A stretch of 64,000 nucleotides of DNA, taken from NCBI RefSeq assembly GCF_000224145.3, contig NC_020167.2, positions 4,598,991 to 4,662,990 of the forward strand, given 5' to 3'. A program made the position numbers and the translations under genes. Origin of the DNA: Ciona intestinalis (lineage: Eukaryota > Chordata > Ascidiacea > Phlebobranchia > Cionidae). This document shows positions 11,901-24,600 of the stretch, piece after piece (the first letter of the stretch is position 1; each line of letters opens with the position of its first letter). The notes beneath the pieces are model-generated. The model searched no databases and had not been told where the DNA came from. It saw only the letters and a program-made list of their open reading frames with translations.

Positions 11901-13414
11901 GAAGAAGCTTGTTCGAAACCCCGTCCTGATGGTTGTGACCATGAGTGCGTGTCTCCATGCCATACTGAAGATTGTCCACCTTGCAGGAAACGACTTCGTA
12001 TGCGATGTCACTGTGGAATGGTTCTTCTTAAGCATCTGTGCTGGTATGTTTCAGAGGAAGTGTTAAATTAATTTTTAGGGCTTGCTGTTCTAACATATAA
12101 TACTGTGGGGTAAGATGGGGTATCTGTAGCATATAATATCCAAATATCCTGATCGTGTTTTAAACATTTATACAACGGTCTATGAGAGGTATGAGGATAA
12201 GACTTTACAATTCTTTAAATGTTTGTTGCTTAATAATACATGGAACGAAAAAAATAAAAAGGTGCCCCATCTTCCCCCACCACCCACCAAACTTTACAAC
12301 TTATTCTTGGTAATGTGATTAAAAAACATTTTTTATCTTAACTGTTTCTATGTTTACCTTTCAGTGATTGGGCTGGAAAAAGTGATAAAGAGAAAGAGAG
12401 AATGCAATCTTGTGGCAACCACTGTCCGAAGCTTATTGAAAAGTGTGGCCACCCATGTAAGATGCAATGTCACCCCGGACAATGTACTTCTGCTGAACAA
12501 TGTCAGAAAAAAGTGGCCAAACGATGTCCTTGCAAACGTAGAAAAAAAGTAAGTTTATGTTGAAATGTTGAAGCTATACAGAAGAGTAGCTGCTTATGGT
12601 ATAGGTTGTATACACTATAGTAGATGATACAAATTAATAGGTCAAACAAACAATAGGTCAAACAAACAATAGGTTATATTCATTGCATCTGTATTTGCCA
12701 TAATAGCCACAGACATACACTTGGCTATGGGTTATGTTACTTGATCACTCTCGCTTACTTTTTCTTTGATTGCCAGGATGTGCTTTGTTCACTTGTAGAC
12801 ATGAAAGAACATCTTGTTGAATGTGATGATATGTGCCTAAGCATCAAAGCTGCAAAAGAAACTGTAAGACATTTTTTTTATGATTTTAATGAATGCTTAC
12901 CACGTAATTAAACTTGCAACTTTAAAACAAGGTGAAATAGGTGGGCCTTGCTTTGGGTAGTTGTTGTTTCCAGTCTTGACACACGACACACGGTGGTAAT
13001 TCTGGCAGCATCGAGTCTCAAACCTTGTAACTTCCGGTTCTAACTTAACAACTAACTACTGTGGTTCGGAGCCAACTTTTGATTTATTAAATCAATATAC
13101 CTTTAGAAAGTGATTGTTCGTTGCATCTGTACTATATTATATATACATTTTTAAATGAGCAGGAGAGGAGACAATTGGAGCAAAAAAAGAAGGAAGAAGA
13201 AGAGCGGAAACAACAGGAAGAAGTAGAAAGATTTGAGAGGAAAATTCACAGAAGATCTCGTATTCGGAAGAATGATAACTCTGCTGATGAAGATGAGGGA
13301 AACAGACAGGGAATTTTAACTAAGATCTTTTCGAGTTCATTAACACGTGTTACTGCTCTGTTGGTGTTTGTAATATCTGTAATCGTGTATACATACATTA
13401 ATACGCAAATCTAG
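5913..13414 (+). CDS. NFXL1: NFXL1, NF-X1-type zinc-finger protein with C-terminal membrane anchor
   Basis: Eighteen coding exons chain in frame to 878 residues (human 911): 5913-6029, 6623-6725, 7005-7132, 7458-7600, 7705-7919, 8383-8528, 9021-9182, 9526-9720, 9961-10092, 10151-10241, 10433-10535, 10955-11048, 11174-11248, 11325-11567, 11877-12043, 12365-12548, 12777-12863, 13163-13414. The N-terminus is Gly/Arg-rich, then acidic ([13 protein letters not shown]). Next comes a RING/PHD-like Cys-His module ([20 protein letters not shown] ... YCPKC) and a long array of NF-X1 fingers such as [12 protein letters not shown] and [11 protein letters not shown]. The last exon encodes a charged coiled coil and a single C-terminal hydrophobic helix ending in INTQI, as in vertebrate NFXL1 and unlike NFX1. 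The family is linked to transcription control and possible E3 activity; its role here is not shown by sequence. Confidence 0.95.
6087..6247. mobile_element. MITE copy in NFXL1 intron 1
   Basis: Same terminal inverted repeats and internal GAAGTCGTGAGAATAC block as the 2415 copy, slightly shorter. Confidence 0.75.
8284..8333. mobile_element. 50-bp hAT-like foldback (two TIRs with almost nothing between)
   Basis: CAGTGTTTCTCAACC at 8284-8298 faces GGTTGAGAACCACTG at the right end, ending at 8333. The CAGTGNTTCTCAACC terminus is typical of hAT/Charlie-type elements. The flanks 8276-8283 (GTTGAACA) and 8334-8341 (GTTTAACA) match at 7 of 8 positions, as expected for the 8-bp target duplication of hAT insertions. 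It lies in NFXL1 intron 5. Confidence 0.75.
12101..12284. mobile_element. MITE copy in NFXL1 intron 15
   Basis: TACTGTGGGGTAAGATGGGG left end and inverted CCCCATCTTCCCCCACC right end, with the family's internal TATCCTGATCGTGTTTTAAAC block. Confidence 0.75.
12639..12671. repeat. Two tandem copies of a ~17-bp unit
   Basis: The unit TAGGTCAAACAAACAA occurs twice back to back in the NFXL1 intron between exons 16 and 17. Confidence 0.8.
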
Positions 13415-14693
13415 TTTTCTTATTTATTAAATATCTGTGGGTGCTCTTTTGAAAATCTGTGACTTTTCTTTCGGAACTTTAATCCATTCGTTTTGACATG
13501 CAAATGCAATCTTAACTTTTCATGGCCTTCCATCATCATAATTTCACTGCACTGATACTTTTAAGGGAAGGATGTGGCATTGTTTAAATATTTAAAAGCA
13601 AGGCCATGTTGTCTCTGATTTCGTGTTACAAGTTAGAACAATTTGTTGCGATCGGGTGATCGGGCTTTATGTTTTTACGGAAGTTAATAAAATCATATGT
13701 AAGAAGATATTTTATGTTTAGCTGAAATCAGTAAAAAGAGATCAAAGTAATAATAACCATAATATACTCATATAAGTATACTATGAACAAACACAGGTAG
13801 CATATAAAGCTGCAACACAGCTCTTTTATGTATAACATGGCTCGCCACGTATTGAAATCCTTCCTTTGATAGAATGGCAGGACGTCTGTTAAACAATGCT
13901 GAGCACGTGCTGCCATCTGAACGATTGTTTGGTATTCAGTCACATCCGCGTATTACAAAACTGACATACTTCATGTGTGCCTAAGATGTTATATCATGAT
14001 GTACATTAAATTAACACGTAAGGAGTGACGATTGTAGTCGCAGAGACCGTTATTAGATATTAATACTTTGGGAGTTACGTTTAAAGTGTATTGACTATGT
14101 TTTATAATACGGCATCACTGTAAAGCATTTTATAATTTTTCACTTCAGTTTAAATATCTTATGAACGTTAGAATGTTGACTTGAGGTTTCGGCTGTGGTC
14201 TAGCATATCCGTGTTAATTTGGATTACACCGAAGAAAAGGTCCACCCAGCAAATTACTAAATCGTCGTTCTAAAACCTGACTCCTAAAAAAGTACGGTTA
14301 ATGTGTAAACAAGACGTCTAAATGCGAGTAAGTAACTTAACGGTTTGTTTGTTCGTAAGCTGGAACAAAGGTGTATGATGTATGAAACAGAACACCGGTG
14401 CTTAACGACTGTCGTTTTCCGGCCACGCTAGGATAAAGTAAGACGTTACACACTGTACGTTATTAACAATGCCATTTAGTGACGCATCGGTAAATGAACA
14501 GTTTATAATAGACTTAATGATATAAGAGGTGGTATTGTTTTATTTTATGAAAGAATTTGTAGCCTTATTTTAACTTATAATGTACAATAGGTAGATTGAG
14601 TATTATATTTTTGTAGCTTCATTTTAACTTGTTATAGTGTTTTTGTATATCATGTGAATTTTGTTTGTTTTTTTTGTACAGATTTGTAGAAGA
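13415..14693. other. Intergenic NFXL1-UXS1; reversed SINE fragment; likely UXS1 5' UTR acceptor
   Basis: Contains the NFXL1 3' UTR and the UXS1 upstream region. A SINE body fragment lies at about 14331-14446, in the opposite orientation to most copies in the window. Just before the UXS1 start, a T-rich tract followed by GTACAG at 14676-14681 looks like a 3' splice site, implying an upstream 5' UTR exon that I could not locate. Confidence 0.5.
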
Positions 14694-15905
14694 ATGTGGC
14701 CAAGATCTGTTAAAATTATCCTAATTATTGCAGTCCTTGCAATAATTGCTGTGGTTGCTAAACATGAACTGACAGTAGAACCACTAGTAAACAATTCAGT
14801 AATTTCTACCATACTTTCGCGGCTAAACTTTCTGGAGACAGAAAACGAGCAATTAAAGGAAAGCATATCAACTTTGGAAAATACCAAAAAGAAGTATTTA
14901 GACACTAAATTTTTAACTGAAAATGACCGCAAGAGGATTTTAGTGACTGGTGGGGCAGGTTTCGTTGGCAGCCATTTAGTGGACAAGTTGATGATGATGG
15001 GCCATGAAGTTACAGTAGTTGATAACTTCTTTACCGGGCGCAAGAGAAATGTTGAGCACTGGATCGGCCATGAGAATTTCGAATTAATTCACCATGACGT
15101 AATTTCTCCACTTTTTATTGAAGTGGATCAGATTTATCATCTCGCGTGTCCTGCCTCTCCGCCGCACTACATGTACAATCCAGTTAAAACAATAAAAACT
15201 TCAAGTATGGGTACAATGAATATGTTAGGTCTTGCGAAGCGTGTACGAGCTACAATGTTGCTTGCTTCGACATCTGAGATTTATGGGGATCCAGAAGAAC
15301 ATCCACAGAAAGAAACTTATTGGGGCCATGTTAATCCAATTGGTCCACGAGCTTGTTACGATGAAGGCAAGAGAGTTGCTGAAACAATGTGTTACGCTTA
15401 TTCATCTCAAGATAAAGTTGATGTTCGTGTGGCCAGAATATTTAACACATTTGGTCCACGTATGCACATGCAAGATGGAAGGGTAGTGTCCAACTTTATT
15501 CTGCAATCTCTTCAGAACGAGCCGATCACCATATATGGTAATGGGGAACAGACAAGATCGTTTCAGTATGTCACCGACCTTGTAAATGGTTTGATAGCCC
15601 TAATGAACAGCAAAGTGAACACCCCTGTAAACATTGGAAACCCTGAAGAACACACTATCAGTGAGTTTGCAACACTCATTCGGAACTTAACCAAGAGTAA
15701 ATCAGAGATAGTGCACAAAGCAACCCCCACAGACGATCCGCGAAAACGCAAACCAGACATTACCAAAGCGAAAACATCACTGGGCTGGGAACCAGTTGTA
15801 GAGCTTGAAACTGGCCTGAAAAAAACAATTGCATATTTTAAGGCAGAGTTGGAGCAAGAATCAGGAAATCAACGAAATGTATTTTTACCACCACAGGAGC
15901 TTTAG
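14694..15905 (+). CDS. UXS1: UXS1, UDP-glucuronate decarboxylase (UDP-xylose synthase)
   Basis: A single coding exon of 403 residues. The frame remains open upstream through a probable splice acceptor, so the first ATG after it (14694, MWPRSVK) is taken as the start. Residues about 4-22 are one membrane segment (type II Golgi/ER anchor), followed by a short coiled stalk. The short-chain dehydrogenase fold begins with the NAD-binding GGAGFVG loop (86-92). The catalytic set is present: STSEIYG (Ser/Thr near 192-194) and YDEGK (Tyr222, Lys226). The enzyme converts UDP-glucuronate to UDP-xylose, the donor that starts glycosaminoglycan chains on proteoglycans. Length and motif order fit human UXS1 (420 residues). 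Lack of coding introns is unusual beside its heavily spliced neighbours. Confidence 0.96.
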   Translation: MWPRSVKIILIIAVLAIIAVVAKHELTVEPLVNNSVISTILSRLNFLETENEQLKESISTLENTKKKYLDTKFLTENDRKRILVTGGAGFVGSHLVDKLMMMGHEVTVVDNFFTGRKRNVEHWIGHENFELIHHDVISPLFIEVDQIYHLACPASPPHYMYNPVKTIKTSSMGTMNMLGLAKRVRATMLLASTSEIYGDPEEHPQKETYWGHVNPIGPRACYDEGKRVAETMCYAYSSQDKVDVRVARIFNTFGPRMHMQDGRVVSNFILQSLQNEPITIYGNGEQTRSFQYVTDLVNGLIALMNSKVNTPVNIGNPEEHTISEFATLIRNLTKSKSEIVHKATPTDDPRKRKPDITKAKTSLGWEPVVELETGLKKTIAYFKAELEQESGNQRNVFLPPQEL

Positions 15906-17025
15906 TTTCCACTTTCCAACTATCAAAACTTCCATTTTGCTAATATAATATTAGTAATATTTATAGTTTATGGCTTACATACAAGTATAAATGTATTTGG
16001 AAAACGTTTGTTTCTTGTTATTGTAACATAACGTACCAGGGATAACAGTCAAAGTGAATGTTGTACAAGACTAGTGATGTGCTTGTCTATCTCCATGATT
16101 GTGATGTTATAAATAACTATATTGTTAACTTGTATGACTGTGTTGTTCATGTATATATATATATATACAATGTTTTTTCTAAAATTCACTTTACATTACT
16201 TACATACGGTAGTATCTAACAAAAGCAGATGTTTTTTGAATCACTGTCACAACTGCCTGCTCAAAAAACTTTACTGTTAATATTATTCATCCATGTTTAT
16301 TTTTAATTAAATGTACTGTTTTCATGCCTTCTTTTGCTCAGTAGAAAACACTATCTCCATTGCCCTTTAATCTGCACTAATTTTATCTGGAGAGTTTGTA
16401 CTCAATCTTGCCAGGTCGTTGTCACTATTTAAATGTTACAGTTTCCATTTATTAGTAGAAAACTATTATTCCAGGCAATACTATAACTAACAAACTGTAT
16501 TAACTAAGTATTCGTACATTTAATATATCAATACGCTGGATGGCTGCTTGCCAAGTACAGGGACAATCTTTCTTATTGTAACATGATATATTATTTATCA
16601 CTATCAGTTCAAACTGTGCAATAAGATCATTTCTAAGAAATAGATTGAATACTACTGTTTTCCCCATGACTCTCAACTTATCATTTAAACTATTAAACTA
16701 ATCTTCTGTGCCTTTGTTTGTCTTAGCAGTGTGGTCATTTCTATGCAGTAAAAAACTTCTTTACGTTTAAATGAAACCAAATTTAAATAAAGAATAAACG
16801 GATCAATATGTTAAAATATCTTTGACCCTGAGTTTTTTAAGCTCTTTAAAGAATTGCTGCCTCTACCTAAGTCTATTTCACCCATGTTAGACAACTGCTA
16901 TTTCTATATTTACTATTGTTATTATTAATAATTAATTATATATAAATTTCTTGTATCACTTATTACTTTGGTGTTATAGAACAAAGTTTAAAGTCTTGCT
17001 GCAAGACATTGTAATAACATTAAAC
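15906..17025. other. Intergenic UXS1-PFDN2
   Basis: Holds the UXS1 3' UTR and PFDN2 upstream sequence. A candidate poly(A) signal AATAAAGAATAAA sits near 16785-16800, and a short (TA)n tract near 16152-16168. No other gene seen. Confidence 0.5.
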
Positions 17026-17869
17026 ATGAGTGACAAAAAGCTAACGAAGGAAGAAATTGTGGAAGGCTTCAATAAACTAAGGCAGGAGCAACGAACATTG
17101 GCAACCAGGATTGCTCAAATGGAGTCTGATAAAGGGGAACATGGTCTTGTAATAGAAGCATTGGAACAGGTAAGCCTTAGTTATTTTTCTTGTTGTGAAA
17201 TTACAATATCGAAATATATAGAAAAAAATACTTTAATATTTAAACTTTTAAAGATATCATAGTCAACAAAAAAGGTGGTTGTTTTGACATTTGTCAGATA
17301 AAAGTATGTCTACAGCTTGCTTTTTGTCTTTTTGTGGAATTATACAATAAAACTATTTGAAATAGTTTATTAGTTAAAATTATCAAAGATATCCTAGTAA
17401 AAAAGGGTGGTTGTTTTGACGTTTGGAAAATAAAAGTATGTCTACAATTTGTTGTTTAAAAATAGTAGCTGTCAGAAAAAATTGCAGATATAGTTCTAAA
17501 TTACGAATCGAAATTTAAACTTTGTGAACTGAGTTTCTTAAAACTAGTAATGTTCATTATGATAGCCGTTTTTACCATTAAACTATTACATAGGTGAATG
17601 GTGATCGAAAATGTTATCGACTAGTTCATGGGGTGCTAGTTGAACGAACTGTTAAGGAGGTACTACCCGCACTCAGCCAAAACAAGGAACAAATAACAAG
17701 CTATGTTGAAATGCTCACTAAACAACTTGTTGACAAAGGCAAAGCGTTGAATGCCTATCGTGTCAAACATAATGTTTCTGTACGTGGTGAAAATGGTGAC
17801 GGCGAAAAACCTAAATCCGAAGAAAATTCAAATTCCAAATCTGCGTCTGGAGTTTTGGTTTCAAATTAA
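17026..17869 (+). CDS. PFDN2: PFDN2, prefoldin subunit 2 (beta-type)
   Basis: Two exons, 17026-17169 and 17594-17869, joined in phase 0 to give 139 residues (human 154). The N-terminal helix (MSDKKLTKEEIVEGFNKL) and the C-terminal helix flank a central segment, VNGDRKCYRLVHGVLVERTV, that matches the beta-hairpin core of subunit 2. The C-tail is Ser/Glu/Lys-rich. As part of the heterohexameric cytosolic prefoldin it would deliver nascent actin and tubulin to the CCT chaperonin. The frame is open upstream of 17026, but that part is not conserved. Confidence 0.95.
17252..17455. repeat. Imperfect direct duplication inside the PFDN2 intron
   Basis: A segment at about 17252-17325 recurs at about 17386-17455. 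Both share GGTGGTTGTTTTGAC, then ATAAAAGTATGTCTACA. Confidence 0.75.
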
Positions 17870-18662
17870 TCGAACGCATGTTTATTTTGTGTGTTTTTTT
17901 GTTATGTCATTGTTGCATTCTTCTGCACACGCTTTGTTCCATTTAAAAAAAACACTTCAAATCGTTGCAAATTTTTATATTCAACAGGGGTTCAAATTTC
18001 ATATGTTCATTTCTACTCGAAAAATATTATTCCTATGAAGTGTTATAGATGCGGATGCCGGATAAAACTAGTTCTGTATTAGACTGGCTTTTAAAACTAC
18101 TTCTGAGAATGAGTTTTGCAAATGAAAATACATTTATTTTGAAAATGTGTTTTTTTGAAAATGTTGGCCAACAAAAGAAAGAAGCTATCGCTTGAATGCT
18201 GCCATAGGGCCCTTACATCAGTTAGCCCGGTATTTAAATAGTCGCCGCGTTGTTTGTTTGTCATAGACAATTTTTAGTTTTTCAGAGATATGTTTTGTTT
18301 GTCGTTAAAAATCCAAAAAATCTCACAGATATTTTTGCTTGTTGCAGACGTTCTATGTTCACTGTTCGCCGCACATATTTTAACGACTTGTTTATTTAAA
18401 AAAATCAAACTACAAAGAAAACAAGTTAAATATATATTCTATATCATACATAATATATATACAACACAAGCCAATAAATCGTAAACATCTACTTTGAACT
18501 TCTGAAAATATAAAACTGAAAATATAAAAATCGTGTTTCATATAAAACTAAACCTTAGTAAAAACCGTTTCGTTTGCGTTTCGTTTGCCATGGTGTCATC
18601 GCTGTGTCATTGAAAGATAAAAGTTGTATTTTCCGAGTAATACTTAAAACAAACCAATCGGT
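17870..18662. other. Convergent 3' interval between PFDN2 (+) and CFAP47 (-)
   Basis: Only ~790 bp separate the two stop codons. A plus-strand AATAAA lies near 18473, and a minus-strand AATAAA (read as TTTATT) near 18391. If both are used, the two 3' UTRs overlap. No further gene seen. Confidence 0.45.
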
Positions 18663-21600
18663 TTACAAACTTTCAACATGTTTCTGGAACAGTGGAATTC
18701 CCTTGATGGGCGAGGAGACGGCTGTAGCATTTAATTTCATGTTTTTCCGAACGTAGTTTACCCTGGGACGCTGGGCCAACACACGAGGGCGTGCAAGCGT
18801 CGACGTAAGAATCGCCGACTGGACCTTAGGCACGCGGTACTCGGGAGTAACCCCTTTAACGTCATAGGTCCACTGCATATCTAAAGTCTTTAAAAAGATA
18901 AAAAATTTAAAGATATTTGTTAGGTAAACTCTACTGCACAGTATTTAACAAAAAAACAAATGGTTATACACAGATTGGCCCGTATGACACGGTAAAAAAA
19001 CATGATTACACATAGATTTGCCCGTATAAGAGTTTCATGCTTCAGGGCTGTGGACATTTACCTACCAGTAACACAGGGCCACATATAACAAACCTGAACC
19101 ACCAGCCTTGCTTTATAAGACCTTCCATACATATTTGGGGTGAAGGTAACAGAAAGTCTGGTTCCATTCGTTCCTTGTGGCTGCAGCTCGCCTGATTCTG
19201 GCGTCACGATAAATTCATTGTCACTACCACCGACAAAGTAAGCGTTGAATGGAGTCGGGTGCCTGGAAAAAAAGGTATTTTTTTGGTTGGCAGCACAGTC
19301 TGACGACATGTTTATGATACGACTGGTTAAATTGATGATTGTTGTTGATGGTTGGATTTCTTTGCTGCGTTTTGGAAGATCGACGATCAAAGTTTTTTAA
19401 ACATTATATTTACATTAAAAACAGTTAATTTCCTTGTACTTTTGCACCTGCAATACCACTTTCCATATGAGTTAGAGGTTCTACCGTAAGGTATGTCAGA
19501 GGACTTAAAATTTAGGCCACAGTTGGTTCACTACTTAACAACTTATACATACAATACAAGGTAGATTTTTTGTTTGTCATTTATAAGCCAAGGGTATTTA
19601 AAAAGGTCCTTGATTCAACACGTTTACCTGGAGTGGCTGAAAAGCACAAAGCTGACAGTTGAACCTTTTCCTAATCCTGCAGCTTCCACAGTAATCACAT
19701 CATCAGGAGGTGGTTCAGATGCACGAATGGCGAGAGGGAAACTCCATACCCCTCCTGTTGCTGCTGTTACCGTCAGAGTAACAGTATGGCTGAAAAAATT
19801 GGCGTTTTTTTAAAAGGTAACAGCTTCATACAAATTTTTTGTCTGCATATAAATAGTTTCAATCCTGTTAAAAAAATTAAAATTCAATAATGACTTATAG
19901 TAGGGTGGGGGACCTTTTCATTCTAATTTCTTGTGCCATTTGGTAGTAAACAATAACAATCAAAGAATTATAAAACCTTATATTCATAACTCTAATAGAA
20001 TGTTGTTAGTTGTTTAAAACAAAACCAGGATATTTTGATATTATGTGTTAAAAGTATCCTGTCTCCAACGCTTTAAAAATATTGAATGAATTTGGTAATT
20101 TGCTCTCACCTTAATGGTCTAAATGGTGAAAAAACAAGGTTAAACACCAGCACCACCATCCCTGTGTGTGGGTCTCTTTCCTTACGAACCAAACTTACAG
20201 CTAAAGCTTGTTCAAGCTGCTGACGAGATTCTGAGTCGGGAAATTCTATTTTATACGAGAACTCCTCTGCTACTGAATGACCTGTAAAGATTGGTAATGA
20301 AAACTGCTATTAAAGTGTTCAATTTGAACTGAAAATAAAACATTGACAGTTGGTAAAAAAAATGGTATGTTGTCTTTTCACCTTTTTTATTATATTTTCC
20401 TGTCCAAGTTAGTAGTAAACAAAAACATTTAAAGAATTATAAAACCGAATCCTGATGACTTCTATTGTTTAAAACACGATAAGAGTATTTGGATACTATG
20501 TGCTAAAGGAATCTTCCCCCAACCTACTAGCAAAATTTGACCTACCTTCCACCACCACGCCATCCTGTGCTGCTTGTCGTTGTTTATCAAGTGGTGTGAC
20601 CGCTCGTAACCTAGTAAGACTATGAGCCGATGCAGAGCTTGGTATGGCACCTGTGAGAGTTACTTCAAGTCGTTCTTCAATTCGACTACGAGCTTGACAT
20701 TGAAGTAATGCCTCTGAAATGGGAGGTTACATGTGGAGGGGTTATTGTTTATAATAAAAAAATAATAACTTTATTTGTCTCTTTAATTACGGTAGCGAAG
20801 ATTTAAAAACATTTTAAATAAAAAGACAGGATATAGCGACAAAACAACACTAGCTAAAACACGCTTACAGTTAAAAACATATTTACATTTAATTGAGAGA
20901 AAGTAAGCGTGGTATACTACGCATAGAAACCACATTTTATTTTGATTACAATAAACAGCAAAGTGTTATAAAAGTATAACACCATAATACATTAGACATT
21001 ATGCCCACTGCCAACAGTTTTGCATAATCACAAAATCCAAGTTTTGCTTGTTTAACTAATTTTTAAATGAACAAACCAATGTAACATATTTATCTTCCCA
21101 AAGCAGGGCAACAGCAGTCGTTATAACACATTGTGTTTTGTTCACACTGCTCATGTCCACATGTAAAGTTACATATGTAACTTTGTGGTATAAGCAATAC
21201 CAGCCACCCTCACAAACCATTTACCTCTGGTTTCTTGGGAACGAACTTCTGGAATCCCATGTATGGGGAATACCCATCTTATTTTTTCTATTCGACCGTC
21301 ATCGGTTCTGCTGATCGGTCGAATTTGTTCAACTGTTTCAATTTTTTGCCCATTTAAACCTGGGGAAAGAATTAATGGAAATGATATAATAAATACTGCA
21401 AAAGCAGTAGTAGTAAAAACTTTAAAAAAGTGTGTTGTTCGGAATGTCTTTTCATTAATAATAAAATACAGATTCCATTTCATGACTGGATAACAGATTA
21501 AATTAACAACCATGCAATAAATATAAACTAACAAGGAATTAGTTTAAGCATATTGAATATGATTTCCATTATAAACATATTACCAATTGCTAATTGTTAA

Positions 21601-24600
21601 TGCTTAAATTTATTGCAGTTGTTTGTACTGCCAATCTGTAACAAAATGTTCTATCAACCTGTCAAGTCTTCTATTCCATCTGTTTCTTCAGGCCATGGCA
21701 TTCCATCCTTCCTTCTAACAGAGATTGTTAGCGCTCCTTCATGTCTTCGCATCTGTAAAATATATTTGTAAATAATATTGTAACAATACACTTAAACATA
21801 TACATAAAGAATTTCAAAATAATATTGTAACGATACACTTGAATATATAGATACATGAGGACTGTCTTACCATAAATACATGGTAAAACTATCTTAATAA
21901 TTACCCAGACATTTACAAATGCAGTAAATGGTAAGCATGTGGTGTTATAAGTTAACAACTGCATTTGTACCAACATATGATAAAAATTAAATTTTATTCA
22001 TTCATAGTTTTATTACACGTATGTTGCTTACTTTTCAAACCTTAAACAGAAAAAATTCAAAACAGCTTCTTTAGTAAAAAAGAACAACAAAAAACTTTTT
22101 GTTAATTCTACTTAAAAAAACATATTTGAAATTTCATTTTACTTACTGTATCAGGTGAGAAAGTGAATGGAATGTCAAGCGACTGTTTTGGTTCCAATTG
22201 AATGTTGCTTGTGTGCTTCAGTAGGAGACAGAATACTGAATCCACAGTTATACTGTTCCTGGAAAAAAAGTGTCAATCAAAATAATTTATTAGCATAATT
22301 TCTTATCAAATATATTTATAAATATTAAAAATACCCAAGCTTTTCACCACAGAACAATTAAAACAACGAAACATATATCATAACATTAAAATGTGTCGAA
22401 AAAAATAATTAAAACAATACTTAATACAGTTTACTTATCCGATGCAAAAAAAGTCAAAGAAATTACAATGCAAAAAAAATAAAGTAAAAATGAAATATTT
22501 ATATTAAAAAAATAAAAAAATGAAAATATATAAAAAATAATTATTTTACCTTAGAATTGAGCTTGATATTCCATTCATTGTTTGTTCATGGTCACATATT
22601 GTTGCATCAACAATCACAGTGGTGTCTGTTGGATTTCGGAAAGGTAATATGAGTGAGGTGCTTGAACCCACACCGGCGCTCACACTGACAGGTTCCATGG
22701 GTGTTGGGGCCAAACCACGACCATTTATGAGGTAAGCGGCTTCTCCAAGCTGCTTGCTTCGGAGAATTACTGCGTTTAAAACAATTGGTTATAAGTATAT
22801 GTGATAATTTATTTTTGTATTATAAATTTAAAATTATGTTAGCAAAAAATATAATGTATCCAGATTTATAACTGGTATGTTTCTAAATTAATTTGTTTGT
22901 AATTTAATTTCTACACGATGTTCATTAAAATCTTTAAAAGAAAACACAGTTGGTTCAATCTTTTGAGCATTTGCAATCCAGTATTTAAGCAAAACTTGTT
23001 TGACAACTGTCTTTCTGTAGTTGAATCTTTTTGTTATGGAAAATCCCATGCAGAGTTGCAAGGCTAATTTTTTACTCCAGCCACTGAATTTGTGGTTTTA
23101 AAATGCATTTTTTTCAAAAATGTTTTTAAACTTGAAGCATTTGAGCATTTCTTTTAATACACAAACTTGTGTTGTCAATGGAGTCCAAGATGGAGCGCCA
23201 ACCGCATGAAAGGCTTTCTAAATTTACCGGTGTTGGGGTAATGGTTTAAATCAGGACTAAATTCCAGGTCCTTGACAAGGACCTCACCCACACAGAATAA
23301 AAAAAAAGAATAAGTATATTATCTTAAACTGACCTGTAGCTTGGTGGTTGTGAGCTCCAAGTGATGTTGGCATGAATTGAATGGGAACATCCAATGATGA
23401 TCTGGGAGGAACACAGAAATATGGATGTTGCTGAAGATCAATGCTGGAGGTTGGAAGATCAAGAGAGAAGTTGACATCATTGGTGAGGGTGGCCTCCACC
23501 TCCATGGGATCATCAGTTGGATTGTTCATCGAGATAAGTTGACGACACCATCGACCTGGGAGGTGAAATGTATAAATATCATAAACACATAACAGTATGG
23601 ATAAAATGGGAACAAATAAAAAATCAATTCAAGAGCTTTTACCCATTTTGGAACACACAACAATATCCTGCAATACAGTGTTTTTAATTCATTGCAGCCT
23701 TAGCTTTTCGCTCAGATTTGAGCAAAGTAGAATGTGTTTGCTATCCACTTTAAGGGGCTTATCAACGAAAAATAAAATTTGGAATATGGATACAGATAAT
23801 CAAATTATGATTTAAAGGTACCACCAAAGTTTTAACTACGAAATAGCTTCTAAAAAATATTTATCTCTTTGAAAGCGACAGCGGTTAAACAATCACCCAC
23901 TTCAATTCCTTTTAACTCATAGGCTGTCACGAAAAATCCAAAAATAAAAAAAAATCTTTTCACCTACATAGAATAAAATAAAGATATCTCACCAAGCTGA
24001 CAATCCATAGCGGGCAGGTGGGTTGGTGGTGGGGGCATGCACACCAACTCCAGTTTATACCAGAATTCACCGGTATGCTCACTGCAGAAGAACACGGACC
24101 CTTCACTGGTACCAACCACACATGGAGAGTATTTGAGTTGATAAGAACCAGGAACTCTAGGTCGAAGTGAAAACTCAGATTCTCCTTTCAATGCTTTACC
24201 TGATACTTTAACCTGCACAAAGTTTAAAAGCTGGTTTAATTGAACACGTAAATGGGCGTATAGATCATTTTTTTGGAACAGTTGTTGAGCATGTTAGTGC
24301 TCATATAAATTCTTTTTGAGCACTTAAGTAGTCATATAAATCATTTTTGTCAAAAAGTTAATGTTGTTATAAATTGCTTTGTTGGTTACTTTTAGTTTGT
24401 TATTGATTGAGCTTAGTCGACCCTGATAGTAAAACGGGTAATTAAAATTCTTCTAATTATATTCTGTGCTCATTCATTAACGCTGTGTTTTTTTTTGTTA
24501 GACTTAATAAAGTTTTAGGGTAACAAATATAACTTTAAGTTATAACACAGGAGTTTTATTTAAGTGACTTACATCAAAGTTGAGAATTTCCCCGCATGGG

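Noticed and set aside
14661..14693. UXS1 frame extension upstream of the ATG at 14694
   Set aside because: It opens with TTG, not ATG, and runs through a T-rich tract plus CAG that looks like an intron end. The conserved protein begins at MWPRS.
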